Origin: Actinokineospora fastidiosa
GTDB taxonomy: Bacteria; Actinomycetota; Actinomycetes; Mycobacteriales; Pseudonocardiaceae
Direction: 5' to 3'
Assembly (NCBI RefSeq): GCF_014648415.1
Contig: NZ_BMRB01000006.1
Coordinates: forward strand, 62,001 to 126,000
DNA: 64,000 nucleotides
Each line of letters begins with the position of its first letter. The stretch's first letter is position 1. The notes under the pieces were generated by a model. The model ran no database searches, was not told where the DNA came from, and worked only from the letters and a program-made list of their open reading frames with translations. The translations under genes were made by a program, and so were the position numbers. Below, piece after piece: positions 45,744 to 54,613 of this stretch.

Positions 45744-46694
45744 TCACCCGTTGTCCCCGTTCGGCTCCCACAGGGTCTGGGCGAGGCGGACGACGATGTC
45801 GTCGGCCAGGGACACCATGGACTGGTCGAGGGTCACCGCGGTGAGGTAGCGCTGGGCGGGCAGGCGCGCGTAGAACACCGCGCCCGCCTCCACATCGAGC
45901 ACGATGCGGTTGAGCCTGCCCTTCAACGCGCCGCCGGAGGTCAGTTTGAGGTCGGTGGCCAGGGATTTGAGCCTGCGCGCGAAGGCGAGGTGGAAGTCGA
46001 GGCGCTGCCGGGGGCTGATCTCGGCGTCGGCGTCCACGACGACGGGCGCGGTGAGCCCGGGGTGGGAGAAGCAGTGCTCGATCTCCTCGCGCCTGCCGTT
46101 GACCCAATAGGACGCGAAGTGCAGACCGTCGGGGCGCACGACCGCGCGGAGCCGGTCCTGGACGGTGCCGTCGGCGGGCACCGCAGGCGGCGGCCCGGGG
46201 TGGGCGCAGGCGAAGGAGCCGTAGTTGGCCGAGGTGAGCCGGGCCCTGGCGCGGAAGGCGGCCGCCAGCTCGGCGACGGCCTCGTCGCCAGCGCGCACCG
46301 CGTCGGGCTGTTCGACCACGCCGAGGAACTCCTCGCCGGGGCGGACCATGTCGTAGAAGAGGGCGTGCGCGTCGGTGTGCAGGACCGTGCGGATGAGCCT
46401 GCCCGTGCGGGCCTTCTGCAGGTCCTCGTCGAGGGTGCGGACGTGGTAGGCCATCTGCCTGGCCAGCACGGTGAACGCGCTCGCCATGCCGGTCCCGCCG
46501 CTGACGTCGCCCGCCTCGCCCCGGCCGAGCCGGACCAGCGGGACGCCGTTGCGCAGGTACGCCAGGTAGCACAGCGCGGGCAGCCGGGACGCGGTCTCCT
46601 CGCACGCCTCGCGCACCGACGCCAGGTAGGCGTCGTCGGCGTCCACCCTCGGGCTGACCCAGGTCTCGCGGTCAGGTGTGCGGGATGTCGACAT
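45744..46694 (-). CDS. Unknown protein with internal duplication, in fxs operon
   Basis: 316 residues, not recognised. Residues 74-148 and 235-309 are two copies of one domain: each has a helix, then GRL-x-R-x-VL, an aromatic FY, P-x-x-x-(F/Y)L-x-x-V and a final D-x-x-V-x-x-LA helix. The pattern of strands and amphipathic helices is compatible with a Roadblock/longin-like fold, but that is speculation. It overlaps the end of fxsT by 23 bases and is followed one base later by the antiporter gene, so all are co-transcribed. No signal peptide or membrane segment is seen. Confidence 0.7.
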   Translation of the reverse strand: MSTSRTPDRETWVSPRVDADDAYLASVREACEETASRLPALCYLAYLRNGVPLVRLGRGEAGDVSGGTGMASAFTVLARQMAYHVRTLDEDLQKARTGRLIRTVLHTDAHALFYDMVRPGEEFLGVVEQPDAVRAGDEAVAELAAAFRARARLTSANYGSFACAHPGPPPAVPADGTVQDRLRAVVRPDGLHFASYWVNGRREEIEHCFSHPGLTAPVVVDADAEISPRQRLDFHLAFARRLKSLATDLKLTSGGALKGRLNRIVLDVEAGAVFYARLPAQRYLTAVTLDQSMVSLADDIVVRLAQTLWEPNGDNG

Positions 46695-49600
46695 CGATCT
46701 CCCTCCAGGTCCGCTGCGCGCCCTCCCTGGCCAGACCGAGGTTGTGCCCGGCGATGGCGACGTACGGGTGGGTGGGGCCGACCGTGTCCAGCAGGTCCTC
46801 CAACGCTTCCTCGGTCAGCGACGCCGCGGTCGCCAGGTCGCCCGCCGACGCGTGCAGCACGGCGAGGTCGATGGCCGCGGCCAGGGACCACGGGTGGGCG
46901 CGGTCGAAGCGCGAGAGCAGGGAATCGTAGGCGCGGGCGACCGCCTCCGTGCCCGCGGCGTGGTCGCCCGCGGCCGCGGTGGCCAGGCCGAGGCCGAGCC
47001 CGGCCAGGGCGCGGATCGGGTGCGCCTCGTCGAAGTCGCGGTGGTCGAGGCGGGCGACCGCGGCCTGCGCCATCTCCTCGGCCTGCCCCGGCAGGTGCCC
47101 GGACCGGCGGGTGATGGACGCGCTGGTCAGCATCGCGGCGGTGATGTCCGGGTGCCCGTCCGGCAGCAGCGCGCGGAACCCGTCCAGCGCCTCGGTGATG
47201 ATGGTCGTCGCGGTGCGCAGCTCGCCGGTGTCGCGCAGCTCCATGCTCCACTGCCACTGCGCGATCAGCGTCAGCCGCTCGCGGCCCGGCCTGCCCCGCA
47301 GCGCGGAGACCAGGTTCGCCAGCCGCGCGCGGGAGTCGCCGAGGCCGAGGTCGCGCTGGTAGGTGGCGATCCGCACGGCGGACCAGTCGGTGCGCTCGTG
47401 GTGCTCGCCGAAGAGGCGCACCACCCGGCTGTGGTTCTGCCGCTCGACGGCGAGCGCGCGCTGCGTGTTGCCCGACAGGTACAGCGACGTGGCCAGGTTG
47501 TTGGCGGCGCTGCGGGTCTGCGGGTGGTCCTCGCCCAGCTCCCTGACCTTGCCCGCCCACACGAGCTGGTCGGTGGCCAGCGCGTCGAGGTAGCGGCCGA
47601 GGCCGCGGTCGTCGCCGCCGAGGCCGCGCGCTGCGGCGAGCGCGGCGGGCGTGGGGGCCTGGTGGACATCGCTCTGGAGGTCGAGCGCCTCGACGTCCAG
47701 CTTGCGCGCCCGGTCGCGGTCGCCGAGCGCCCTGGCCAGGTTGGCCAGCTGCACGATCAGCCGCAGCCGCAGCGGGTCGTCGGCCGGGATGCCCGCCTGC
47801 TCCCACGCGGCGAGCAGCCGCTCGCCGTGGACCAGCGTCTCCTCGGAGATGGCCTTGATGTCCTGCTCGTAGAGGTAGCGGACCTGGTTGACCAGCCAGC
47901 GGCGGACCTGGTCGTCGGTGCTGTGCAGCGCCCCCGACGGCTCGACGTGCCAGATGAGCAGCCGGAACCGGTGGCGCAGCGACTCCGGCGCGCTCTCGGT
48001 GGGCGCGAACTCGGCCAGCGCGGACAGGACCATCGCGGCGATCGCGGCCGCCTCCTCCGGCTCGGCCAGCGCGATCAGCGCCGCGGTGATCGCGCGGTTG
48101 ACGCGCACCACGCCGCTCAGGCCCCAGTCGACCGTCAGCAGGCCGTACCGCTCGCCCAGGCGCAGCGCGCGGTCGATGTCGGCGGTGTCGACCAGCAGCC
48201 GCGGCGCGGCGCGGCCCAGCCTGCCCGCGAGCGCCCCGACCAGTTCCCGGGACTGGATGAACTCCAGGCCGATCCCGTTGGAGGCCAACGCGGTGAAGCA
48301 CCGGGCCAGCAGCACGGTGACCTCGCCGAGGCCGGTGCCGCCGGTCGCGGCGTCGAGTTCCGGGGAGAGCAGGGTGTCGACGACGACCGCGACGATGGCG
48401 CTGACCGGGTCGTCGCCATCCCGCTCGGCCAGCGCGGCGAGCAGTTCGGCCTGCGCGGTCCTGGCGGCGCTCACCGCGTCGTGGCCTGCTTCGCGCAGCC
48501 GCGCGCCTGCCTCGTCCAGCCAGGCGCCCGCCAGCCGCACGGCCAGCGGCCTGTGGCCCAGCGCGGCGCCGACCTCGGCAGCGGCGGCGGGATTGAGGTC
48601 GGGCACGCGCTCGGTGAGCCGGGCGACCGACTGCTCCGGGCGCAGCGCGGTGAGCTCGATCTGGTGGTCGATGGGCACCGAGCCGCTGGGCGCGCGCGAG
48701 GTGACCAGCACGTGGACGTCGCCGTCCTCGGCGGGCAGCAGCCCGTCGGCGAGCACGTCGAGGTCGTCGCAGCCGTCGTAGACCAGCAGGAACCGGCAGT
48801 TGCGCGGCGCGGTCACCGCGGTGAGCGACCGCGTGCTGCCGTACTGGCGGGCCACGCTGTCGCCGGGCAGCACCACCTCGGCGAGCGCGGCCACCGACTG
48901 CAGCAGCGACCGGCGGTCCCTTGAGGACAGCCACCAGACGCCCTGGTAGTCCCAGGCGTAGTGCTCGGCGTAGGCGCGGGCGAGCGTGCTCTTGCCGGTG
49001 CCCGCGCCGCCGTGCACGAGAGCGATGGTGCGGCGGCCGGTGGGCAGCACGAGGGCGGCCCGCAGCGCGGCGAGGTCCGGGTCGTCGACCCCCGGCAGGT
49101 CGCCGGTCACCGGCAGGTGCCGGTTCATCGGGGTGGACCACGGGAAGCGGGTGGGCGCGCGCTCGGGGAACCGGCTCGGGCCGACGAAGCCGAGCGCGGA
49201 CAGCAGCCGGGTGCGGAAGGCCTCGGCCTGGCTCGCCGCGCCCGCGAACGCGTCCGGCCCGCCGTCGTCGTCGCGGTCGGGGACGGCCACCGGGACCAGC
49301 GTCGCCTCCGGCGCGCCCGCCTCGGCGGGCACGGCGAACTCGTCCTCGTCGTCGCGGTGCAGCAGCAGCACCGGCACGCCCGGCGGGGCGTCGGCCGCGT
49401 CGACGACCGTCCCGCCCGCGCGGATGATCTGCGTGCGCACCCAGGGCACCCACTCGCGGGTGCCGGGCAGGTCGGCGATGACCACCGGGCGCGTGTCCGG
49501 GTCGCTGTCCAGCCCGCACGACCACCGGTACCCGGCGCGGATGTGCGGGGCCATGGCCAGCCAGCCGACGCGGCCGGTGAGCCAGGTGGCGAGCCGGGCG

Positions 49601-50424
49601 TACTCGCGCCACAGCGGCGTCCCGGCGTCCTCGGCGACGACCGAGAGGATCGGCGACGACTCGGCGTAGGCCATGAGCGGCAGCTCGGCGCAGGACTGGT
49701 TCGGCACGCGCTCGGCCTGCTCGGCGAACAGCACGGCGAACATGCCGTTGGCGTCGGAGCGCACGCGGGCGATCAGCGGCGACGACCGGTCGGTCGCGGG
49801 CACCCTGGCCAGCACCGGCAGCACGTCCACCTGGATCGGGGTGGCCTTGCGGATGCGGGCGGCGACGTCGACGGCCCTGGCCACGGCGCGCTCGCTGGGG
49901 CCGAAGGCGAGCAGGACCGCGTCGGCGAGGATGCCCGCCATCGTCTCGGCGCGGGCGCCCGCGTCGGTCTCGGGCAGCACTACGAGCACGTCGTCGTAGC
50001 CGCTGTCGAGCAGGCGGCTGCGCAGCGCGGCGACGGCCTCGGGGTCGGCGCGCGCGAGGTCGAGCCGTTGCTGGGTGGCGCCGACGTTCAGCGACGAGAC
50101 CGCGCCGACCTGGTCGCCCGGCAGGTCGAACCGGCGCACCTCGCCGAGCACGGCGGACCGGTCGGCGGTGATCTCGCGGACCGCGATGCGCAGCCGGTCC
50201 GGGCACGCGGTCACCTCGGCGGGGAACACCGAGAGGTAGTCGCGGACCCGGCGGTCGCCGCCCGCGAAGTCGACCACCAGCACCCGCCTGCCGCCGCAGG
50301 CCAGGACGGCGGCGAGGTTGGCGGCGATGTCGACGTGGTCGCTGCGGGCGGACGCGGGGAAAACGACGGAAACTCTCGTTTGACCGGTTGCCATCGGCCG
50401 ACCGCCCATCTCGCTCACCATCAC
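46672..50424 (-). CDS. fxsT: FxSxx-COOH system STAND/TPR protein FxsT
   Basis: 1250 residues in several parts. Residues about 17-220 resemble a MinD/ParA-type fold without the usual P-loop lysine motif (VVFPASARSDHVDIAANLAAVL). Residues about 310-400 look alpha/beta and TIR-like (VVIADLPGTREWVPWVRTQII). An NB-ARC/STAND NTPase follows, with Walker A HGGAGTGKST (K478) and Walker B FLLVYDGCDD. The last 400 residues are tetratricopeptide-type repeats (ANNLATSLYLSGNTQRAL, AGHNLGLAREGAQ). This layout matches the TPR protein annotated with FxSxx-COOH peptides in actinomycetes. It is a likely sensor or signal-transducing ATPase. ATGs at 50421, 50409 and 50394 are alternative starts. Confidence 0.85.
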   Translation of the reverse strand: MMVSEMGGRPMATGQTRVSVVFPASARSDHVDIAANLAAVLACGGRRVLVVDFAGGDRRVRDYLSVFPAEVTACPDRLRIAVREITADRSAVLGEVRRFDLPGDQVGAVSSLNVGATQQRLDLARADPEAVAALRSRLLDSGYDDVLVVLPETDAGARAETMAGILADAVLLAFGPSERAVARAVDVAARIRKATPIQVDVLPVLARVPATDRSSPLIARVRSDANGMFAVLFAEQAERVPNQSCAELPLMAYAESSPILSVVAEDAGTPLWREYARLATWLTGRVGWLAMAPHIRAGYRWSCGLDSDPDTRPVVIADLPGTREWVPWVRTQIIRAGGTVVDAADAPPGVPVLLLHRDDEDEFAVPAEAGAPEATLVPVAVPDRDDDGGPDAFAGAASQAEAFRTRLLSALGFVGPSRFPERAPTRFPWSTPMNRHLPVTGDLPGVDDPDLAALRAALVLPTGRRTIALVHGGAGTGKSTLARAYAEHYAWDYQGVWWLSSRDRRSLLQSVAALAEVVLPGDSVARQYGSTRSLTAVTAPRNCRFLLVYDGCDDLDVLADGLLPAEDGDVHVLVTSRAPSGSVPIDHQIELTALRPEQSVARLTERVPDLNPAAAAEVGAALGHRPLAVRLAGAWLDEAGARLREAGHDAVSAARTAQAELLAALAERDGDDPVSAIVAVVVDTLLSPELDAATGGTGLGEVTVLLARCFTALASNGIGLEFIQSRELVGALAGRLGRAAPRLLVDTADIDRALRLGERYGLLTVDWGLSGVVRVNRAITAALIALAEPEEAAAIAAMVLSALAEFAPTESAPESLRHRFRLLIWHVEPSGALHSTDDQVRRWLVNQVRYLYEQDIKAISEETLVHGERLLAAWEQAGIPADDPLRLRLIVQLANLARALGDRDRARKLDVEALDLQSDVHQAPTPAALAAARGLGGDDRGLGRYLDALATDQLVWAGKVRELGEDHPQTRSAANNLATSLYLSGNTQRALAVERQNHSRVVRLFGEHHERTDWSAVRIATYQRDLGLGDSRARLANLVSALRGRPGRERLTLIAQWQWSMELRDTGELRTATTIITEALDGFRALLPDGHPDITAAMLTSASITRRSGHLPGQAEEMAQAAVARLDHRDFDEAHPIRALAGLGLGLATAAAGDHAAGTEAVARAYDSLLSRFDRAHPWSLAAAIDLAVLHASAGDLATAASLTEEALEDLLDTVGPTHPYVAIAGHNLGLAREGAQRTWREIDVDIPHT

Positions 50425-50509
50425 CCCGTCGTGCCTCCCACTTCCTATCGCGCCGCCTCCCGAATCGTGCGGAGGGGGCCTGGTGAATCACTCGATCGGC
50501 GCAAGCGGC

Positions 50510-50698
50510 CTAGAGGGAGCTCTGGAATGCGGCGAAGCGGTCCGGCAGGGCGGCCCGGCTCGCCAGCACGCGGCGCAGAGCGTTGCGCAGCACCGGATCC
50601 GGCAGCGCGGCGATGGCGTCGAGATCGATGCCGCTCACGTCGAGCAGGCCCCCGACATCGCCGGGTTCGGGGGGCGGTGTCGCGTTCTTCGACGTCAT
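50510..50698 (-). CDS. fxsA: FxSxx-COOH RiPP precursor peptide FxsA
   Basis: A 62-residue peptide ending RFAAFQSSL, so the last five residues are F58-Q-S60-S-L62, exactly the F-x-S-x-x-COOH signature. The leader contains GLLDVSGIDLDAI and VLRNALRRVL helices, typical of this family. ATG at 50698 has AGAGGACAG just upstream; the long open frame to 51073 is not supported. The substrate of the divergent radical SAM enzyme (FxsB), which should crosslink the C-terminal Phe region (cyclophane in the described family). It is followed by fxsT after 85 bases on the same strand. Confidence 0.9.
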   Translation of the reverse strand: MTSKNATPPPEPGDVGGLLDVSGIDLDAIAALPDPVLRNALRRVLASRAALPDRFAAFQSSL

Positions 50699-50741
50699 CT
50701 GTCCTCTTTTTGTCCAATAGCTTGAACACGCGCGTAATCCG

Positions 50742-50772
50742 ATTCTAGCGCTTTCCGCGAGTCGGGCGTCAA
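50742..50772 (-). promoter_or_regulatory. Probable fxsA promoter
   Basis: On the minus strand TTGACG (50767-50772) and TAGAAT (50742-50747) are separated by 19 bases, slightly long, and lie 44 bases upstream of the fxsA start. The divergent fxsB promoter must share this 168-base region. Confidence 0.45.
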
Positions 50773-50866
50773 ATACCCCGTTCGGCCGACTGCGGGTTCG
50801 GTGTCGGCGCTGTTTCATGGAAGAGGCAGGCGCGGAATTGTCCAGCCGCGCCGCGGAGGGGACACG

Positions 50867-51961
50867 GTGACCGGCGCGCTGCGGCAGTTCGTCATGAAGG
50901 TGCACGGCCGCTGCGATCTGGCCTGCGACTACTGCTACGTCTTCACCGGGGCCGACCAGCGCTGGCGCGGGCGGCCCCCGGCGATGTCGGCCGAGACGGC
51001 AGCGGCCGCCGTCACCCGCATCGCCGAGCACGTGCGCGCCCACGCGCTCGACTCGGTGGAAATCGTGCTCCACGGCGGGGAACCGCTATTGGCCGGACCG
51101 GCATTCATCGACTTCCTGGCCGCCGATGCCCGCGCGCGGATCCCGGCGGCCGTCCGGATCACCGCGCAGACGAACGGGATGCGGCTCGACCGCGCGTTTC
51201 TCGAACTATTCGGCGAGCACGGCATCCGGGTCGGGATCAGCGTGGACGGCGACGCGGCCGCGCACGACCGGCACCGCAGGACCGCGCGCGGACGGGGCAG
51301 CCACGACCGGGTGCGCGCGGCCGTCGACCTGGTGTCCGGCCCGGAGTTCCGCGACCTGTTCGCCGGGCTGCTGTGCGTGGTCGACCTGGCCAACGACCCG
51401 GTCGACACCTACAGGGCGCTGGCCGCGTTCGACCCGCCCGCCATCGATTTCCTGCTGCCGCACGGGACCTGGGCCGCGCCGCCGCCGGGGCGCGCGGGCG
51501 GCGGCACCCCCTACGCCGACTGGCTGATCGCCGTGTTCGACCACTGGTACGCCGATCCGGGTCCGGGCGTGCGGTTCTTCGACGCGGTCACCGCGTTGTG
51601 GCTGGGCGGCGGCTCCCTGGTCGAGGGCCTGGGCACGGACGCGTCGCCGCAGGTGGTGATCGAGACCGACGGCACGCTGGAACGCTCGGACATCCTGGCG
51701 GTGGCGTATCCCGGCGCGGGGGCGACCGGGCTGAGCGTGCACACCGATCCGCTGGACGCCGTCCTGCCGCTGCCCGTGAGCCCGCCGTCGTCGACCTGTG
51801 TCGCCTGCCCGGTCTTCGCGGTATGCGGCGGCGGTCAGCCCGCGCACCGGTACGCGCCGGGCACCGGGTTCGACAACCCGTCGGTGTACTGCCCGGACCT
51901 GTTGCGGTTCACCACGCACGTGCGCTCCCGCATCGCCGCGGGCCTGGGCGGACCGCGGTGA
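50867..51961 (+). CDS. fxsB: Radical SAM/SPASM peptide maturase FxsB
   Basis: 364 residues. The radical SAM cluster motif is C16-x3-C20-x2-C23 in GRCDLACDYCYVF. VEIVLHGGEPLL and QTNGMRLD belong to the core barrel. A C-terminal SPASM-type cysteine set begins at C311 (STCVACPVFAVCGGG). It should modify the Phe-containing C-terminus of FxsA. The GTG at 50867 is chosen because GGAGGGG precedes it and the motif then lies at the usual distance; the open frame reaches back to 50801. FxsB proteins are often fused to an HExxH domain; here that domain is a separate gene overlapping the stop (GTGA). Confidence 0.93.
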   Translation: MTGALRQFVMKVHGRCDLACDYCYVFTGADQRWRGRPPAMSAETAAAAVTRIAEHVRAHALDSVEIVLHGGEPLLAGPAFIDFLAADARARIPAAVRITAQTNGMRLDRAFLELFGEHGIRVGISVDGDAAAHDRHRRTARGRGSHDRVRAAVDLVSGPEFRDLFAGLLCVVDLANDPVDTYRALAAFDPPAIDFLLPHGTWAAPPPGRAGGGTPYADWLIAVFDHWYADPGPGVRFFDAVTALWLGGGSLVEGLGTDASPQVVIETDGTLERSDILAVAYPGAGATGLSVHTDPLDAVLPLPVSPPSSTCVACPVFAVCGGGQPAHRYAPGTGFDNPSVYCPDLLRFTTHVRSRIAAGLGGPR

Positions 51962-53124
51962 CCATCCCGCTGATCGCGCTCGGCCCCGATGACCTCGACG
52001 CGCTCGCCCGCGGCGGGGGCGGCCCGGACCTGGCGCGCCTGCTGGTCCGCGCGCGGCGCAGCACGACGCTGATGTTCATCGCCGACGTCCTCGGCCGCGA
52101 TCCGCGCGCTGTTCGCGCGTGGCGGACGCTGGCCGCGTTGCGCCGCCGTGCCCCGGCGGCGGTCGACCGGGTGCTCGACGACCCGGCGGTGGGCGCGTGG
52201 GCGGCGGCGGTCGCGGGCCGTCGCTCGGGGCGGCAGGCCGACCTGGCGTTCGTGGCCGCCGCGGCCGCCATCCGGGCGGGTGTCCCGGTCACCGTGGACT
52301 TCCCCCGGACTCCCACCGGGTTCCTGCCGTCGCTGGGGTGGCTCACCGCGCCTGTCGTCGGGCCGGTCAGCACCGATCGGTTGGAGTGGGAGCGTGCGCC
52401 GGTGGTCTCGCTGGACGGGGTGGAGTTCACCATCACCCGGCTGCCGCCGTCGTTGTTGCCCGCGTTGGAGCAGTCCCCGACCGTCGATGTGGCCGCGTGG
52501 ACACCACTGCTCCGCGCGGCGTGGCGGGTACTGCGGCGCACCGATCCCGGCGCGGCGGCCGAACTCGGCGCGATGATCACGACGCTGGCGCCCATGGCGG
52601 CCCACGACGACAAGGCCAACAGCTCCACCGTGACGGACGCGCTGGGGTGCGTCTTCCTGACGTTCAACACCGATCCCGAGACCCTGGCCGCCACCCTCGT
52701 CCACGAACTCCAGCACGCCAAACTCGCCGCGGTGATGGACATGCACCCGCTGACGACCACGAGCCGGACGCGCTACTACGCCCCATGGCGCGAGGACCCC
52801 CGCCCGGTCGCGGGCCTGCTCCACGGCGTCTACGCCTTCCTCGGCGTCACGGGCTTCTGGCGGCGGAGGCGGGCACTGGGGGGTGGCACGCGCGCGGAGA
52901 ACGAGTACGCCCGATGGCGCTCAGCGGCCCTGTCGGCCGCCTGCACCCTCCTGTCCGGCACCGACCTCACCCCCCACGGCCGCCACTTCGTCGACGGCGT
53001 CGCCAGAACTTTGTGGGAGTGGTCAGCCGACCCTGTCCCCCCAACCGCCATCACCCACGCCGCCGAGGCAAACACCGCCCACCGCCGCAGATGGCACCGC
53101 CAAGAACCGTCCACACCGAACTAG
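51958..53124 (+). CDS. HExxH-type (aKG-HExxH-like) peptide-modifying protein
   Basis: 388 residues with the metal-binding motif LVHELQHAKL (H249, E250, H253) in the C-terminal half. Family members next to FxsB-type maturases have been annotated as putative peptide beta-hydroxylases of the aKG-HExxH type or as an HExxH domain fused to FxsB. A protease role is a less likely alternative. The N-terminal 200 residues are helical and of unknown role. The GTG at 51958 overlaps the fxsB stop, so the two are translationally coupled. It is predicted to act with FxsB on FxsA in the cytoplasm. Confidence 0.82.
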   Translation: MTIPLIALGPDDLDALARGGGGPDLARLLVRARRSTTLMFIADVLGRDPRAVRAWRTLAALRRRAPAAVDRVLDDPAVGAWAAAVAGRRSGRQADLAFVAAAAAIRAGVPVTVDFPRTPTGFLPSLGWLTAPVVGPVSTDRLEWERAPVVSLDGVEFTITRLPPSLLPALEQSPTVDVAAWTPLLRAAWRVLRRTDPGAAAELGAMITTLAPMAAHDDKANSSTVTDALGCVFLTFNTDPETLAATLVHELQHAKLAAVMDMHPLTTTSRTRYYAPWREDPRPVAGLLHGVYAFLGVTGFWRRRRALGGGTRAENEYARWRSAALSAACTLLSGTDLTPHGRHFVDGVARTLWEWSADPVPPTAITHAAEANTAHRRRWHRQEPSTPN

Positions 53125-53330
53125 CCGCACGCGTCCCACGCTCCAGCACCAGACCGCACGCCAGCCTTCTCACAACCGCCCACGCCAGACCCGCACGACA
53201 CCCACCTCGCAACCGCCCACGCCGAACCCCACACCCACGCGCGCACCCCGCCCCACACCCCTCCGGTGCCAGACGCGAGCGGCATCCCATCCCCCATCCG
53301 CCGTACTCCAGCCACCCCCACCGCCTGGAA

Positions 53331-54557
53331 CTAGCGTCGTACGCGGAGTAGCTCTCCCAATTCCGGGCGTAGGTCGCGCACCATCGGGTTGGTGTTGTGC
53401 TTGGCCAGCACCCCCACCAGGCTGCGCAGGTCGACCCGTACGGTGGCGCTGTCGGTGCGTTTGAGGTCGCGGAGCATTGCCGCTACCTGGGTGCACGCGC
53501 CCTCGATGTCGCCGCGTTCGGCGTTGGTGAGGGCGAGGCGGACGCCGAAGCGGACGCGGGACCGCACCGAGCCGGTGGGGATGCGCGCCAGTTCGGCGGT
53601 CAGCAGCTCCGCCGACTCGTCGTTGCGGGCGAGGCTGTGCATGGACCAGCCGCGCGCTATGGCGATCGGGTTCGGCAGGCTCGTGGTGCCGAAGTGCGGG
53701 CCCGACTCGGCCGCCGCCTCCTCCTCCCAGCGCTCGGCGGCATCCAAAGCGGACAGACACGCCGTCAGGTCGCCGACCAGCGCGTGGCCCTGCGCCTCCC
53801 GCTGGGCGGCCAGGGACCGCACGGCCGCCGTGGCGTCGGGGGCGGCGGCGGCCCGGCGGGCCAGGTCGACCATGGTGTAGCCGTCGCCGTCGTAGAGGGC
53901 GATCTCGCTGGCGCGGACCAGGGCGTAGCCCGCCAGGCCCGCGTCGCCCACCCGCGCTGCCATGCCGACCGCCTTGGTCGTCCAGCCGTGCGCCATGTCG
54001 GTCTTCCCGGCCTCCTGGAACATCCACCCCGCGTACTCGGCGAACCGGTAGGCCAGCCGGATGAGCTCGGGCGCGGCCTCGACGCGCAGCAGCGCGCGCA
54101 GTTTGGTGAAGTTGGTGACCAGGTCGGGGAGCACGAACGCCGGGCTGGCCCGGTGGCCCACCATCCGCAGGTGCTCGAACTGCGCCTCGAACAGCGCCAG
54201 CGTGTCGTCGTCGACGACGTAGCTGTTCGGGGCGAACGTCGTCGCGCCGACACCGTCGTGCCCGGCGGGCGCGTAGCGCACCCGGCCGGTGGGTTCGAGG
54301 ACGAGGCTCCACGGCCCGTCGTCGGTGTCCGGCAGGGGTTCGGGCTCCGGCGGACGCGGCGTCACGGCCCTGACCAGCACGCCGTCCGTTTCCAGAATGC
54401 GGTCGAGGTGGCGGGCCTTGTCGGCGCCGAGCGGGCGCTCGCCGTTCTCGATCTTGCTGAGATATCCCTTGTTGTAGTTGGCTTCCCGAGCCAGCCTCGT
54501 CAGCGAGTAGCCCTTCCGCTCACGCAGCACGCGGAGCAGGTCGCCCGCTTCGCTCAT
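53331..54557 (-). CDS. XRE-family regulator with TPR-like C-terminus
   Basis: 408 residues. The helix-turn-helix is residues about 6-55 (LRVLRERKGYSLTRLAREANYNKGYLSKIENGERPL, shown as separate words: LRVLRERKGYSLTRLA, NKGYLSKIENG). The rest is a long helical region of TPR-like character (AYRFAEYAGWMFQEAGKTD, GYALVRASEIALYDGDGY). Such proteins are common in actinomycetes beside small secondary-metabolite or toxin-like genes. ATG at 54557 has GGTGGA upstream; the longer frame to 54620 is not supported. It is divergent from a Nudix gene with a 56-base gap and lies 206 bases from the HExxH gene end, so it may regulate either. Confidence 0.85.
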   Translation of the reverse strand: MSEAGDLLRVLRERKGYSLTRLAREANYNKGYLSKIENGERPLGADKARHLDRILETDGVLVRAVTPRPPEPEPLPDTDDGPWSLVLEPTGRVRYAPAGHDGVGATTFAPNSYVVDDDTLALFEAQFEHLRMVGHRASPAFVLPDLVTNFTKLRALLRVEAAPELIRLAYRFAEYAGWMFQEAGKTDMAHGWTTKAVGMAARVGDAGLAGYALVRASEIALYDGDGYTMVDLARRAAAAPDATAAVRSLAAQREAQGHALVGDLTACLSALDAAERWEEEAAAESGPHFGTTSLPNPIAIARGWSMHSLARNDESAELLTAELARIPTGSVRSRVRFGVRLALTNAERGDIEGACTQVAAMLRDLKRTDSATVRVDLRSLVGVLAKHNTNPMVRDLRPELGELLRVRR

Positions 54558-54613
54558 GACAATCCACCCCCCGCATCTATGCCAGACGGTCCCACGGCTG
54601 GTTCGATTGCGGA

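Noticed and set aside
46678-48924. 748-codon plus-strand frame inside fxsT
   Set aside because: Antisense shadow; fxsT has recognisable NB-ARC and TPR motifs on the minus strand.
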